64,000 nt of DNA from Nostoc mirabile CHAB5784 (GTDB taxonomy: Bacteria > Cyanobacteriota > Cyanobacteriia > Cyanobacteriales > Nostocaceae), in NCBI RefSeq assembly GCF_020829645.1, contig NZ_JAIVFS010000006.1:1-64000 (forward strand). Direction: 5' to 3'. Positions 63,778 to 64,000 of the stretch are shown in pieces. Position 1 is the first letter of the stretch. The number at the start of each line of letters is the position of its first letter. The notes under the pieces are model-generated. The model did not search any database, was not told where the DNA came from, and saw only the letters and a list, made by a program, of their open reading frames with translations. Both the position numbers and the translations under genes were made by a program.

Positions 63778-64000
63778 CTACTCCCCACCCCTCCTCATAC
63801 TTTGCATGACGACAACTAAGATGCCAATAAATCCGAGAATTGGCAGTGCGATCGCCCAAGTTGGTAATTGTTGAGATTCACCCTCTACTAAATTACCATT
63901 GACATCTCGCAGGTTTCGTGTATTCTGTGTAGACCCGCCTCCTGCCACAGTCACTTCAAATTTGAATTCAAAGGGTTTGAATCTTGCCCCAGAGACAGGT
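63778..64000 (-). CDS. 3' end of a protein with a C-terminal membrane anchor (partial)
   Basis: The open frame enters from the right edge and stops at 63778. The 74 visible residues include FKPFEFKFEVTVAGGGST, a hydrophilic stretch and one terminal transmembrane helix LPTWAIALPILGFIGILVVVMQS, followed by a short basic tail MRRGGE. This is a tail-anchored arrangement. The rest of the gene is outside the window, and I do not recognise the family. Confidence 0.65.
   Translation of the reverse strand, partial: PVSGARFKPFEFKFEVTVAGGGSTQNTRNLRDVNGNLVEGESQQLPTWAIALPILGFIGILVVVMQSMRRGGE

Overview
The window comes from a filamentous, heterocyst-type cyanobacterium, almost certainly a Nostoc species. 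The signs are dense GCGATCGC (HIP1) sites, 7-bp short tandem repeats, a split-intein dnaE-C gene whose intein half differs from the well-known Nostoc punctiforme one at four positions as I recall it, a CyaB1-type cyclase, a PatA-like regulator, the shell protein CcmP, system II cytochrome c maturation genes and a mycosporine gene cluster. Much of the window (roughly a third) is non-coding and packed with small inverted-repeat elements (MITEs). Several have visible target-site duplications and some are nested.

Layout. 1-5.2 kb: a broken tnpB, a small unknown gene, two secreted CAP-domain genes and an RNase D. 5.4-9.3 kb: a rhodanese-like protein with an 11-residue repeat tail, an OmpR-type regulator and a likely PD-(D/E)XK-fold protein. 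9.5-13.7 kb: dnaE-C, an SGNH hydrolase, and a PatA-like regulator followed by a decayed CheY-like gene. 15.6-16.1 kb: a small membrane protein.

17.8-28.4 kb is the centrepiece. mysA-mysB-mysC-mysD make 4-deoxygadusol, then mycosporine-glycine, then a disubstituted mycosporine-like amino acid (MAA) such as shinorine or porphyra-334. Beside them lie a GT4 and a GT14-like glycosyltransferase, a PhyH-family Fe(II)/2-oxoglutarate oxygenase that fits MysH (palythine formation), and an MFS transporter. The set suggests a producer of tailored, possibly glycosylated MAAs. That part is inference.

29.2-39.6 kb: the CyaB1-like adenylate cyclase and a 2374-residue Ser/Thr-kinase/ATPase/GAF/PAS/histidine-kinase/receiver protein. 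39.7-43.2 kb: ccdA-ccs1 and a PstS lipoprotein. 43.6-47.1 kb: queF, a Cys-rich protein, a phasin-like protein, the SRP RNA, a YCII protein and a sugar/sorbosone-dehydrogenase-like secreted protein. 47.5-51.1 kb: an RTX protein, then ccmP with a pentapeptide-repeat gene. 52-60.2 kb: a DUF1350 protein, a PAS-Crp fusion regulator, a small secreted protein, egtD and an ABC exporter. 61-64 kb: a membrane protein resembling the two ends of YdcF-type proteins, galE, a small overlapping ribbon-helix-helix/coiled-coil pair and the 3' end of a membrane-anchored protein.

MAA synthesis, ergothioneine synthesis (egtD), a LEA-like repeat protein and cAMP/two-component signalling together suit a sun-exposed, desiccation-tolerant terrestrial Nostoc. 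No tRNA, rRNA or CRISPR array was recognised.
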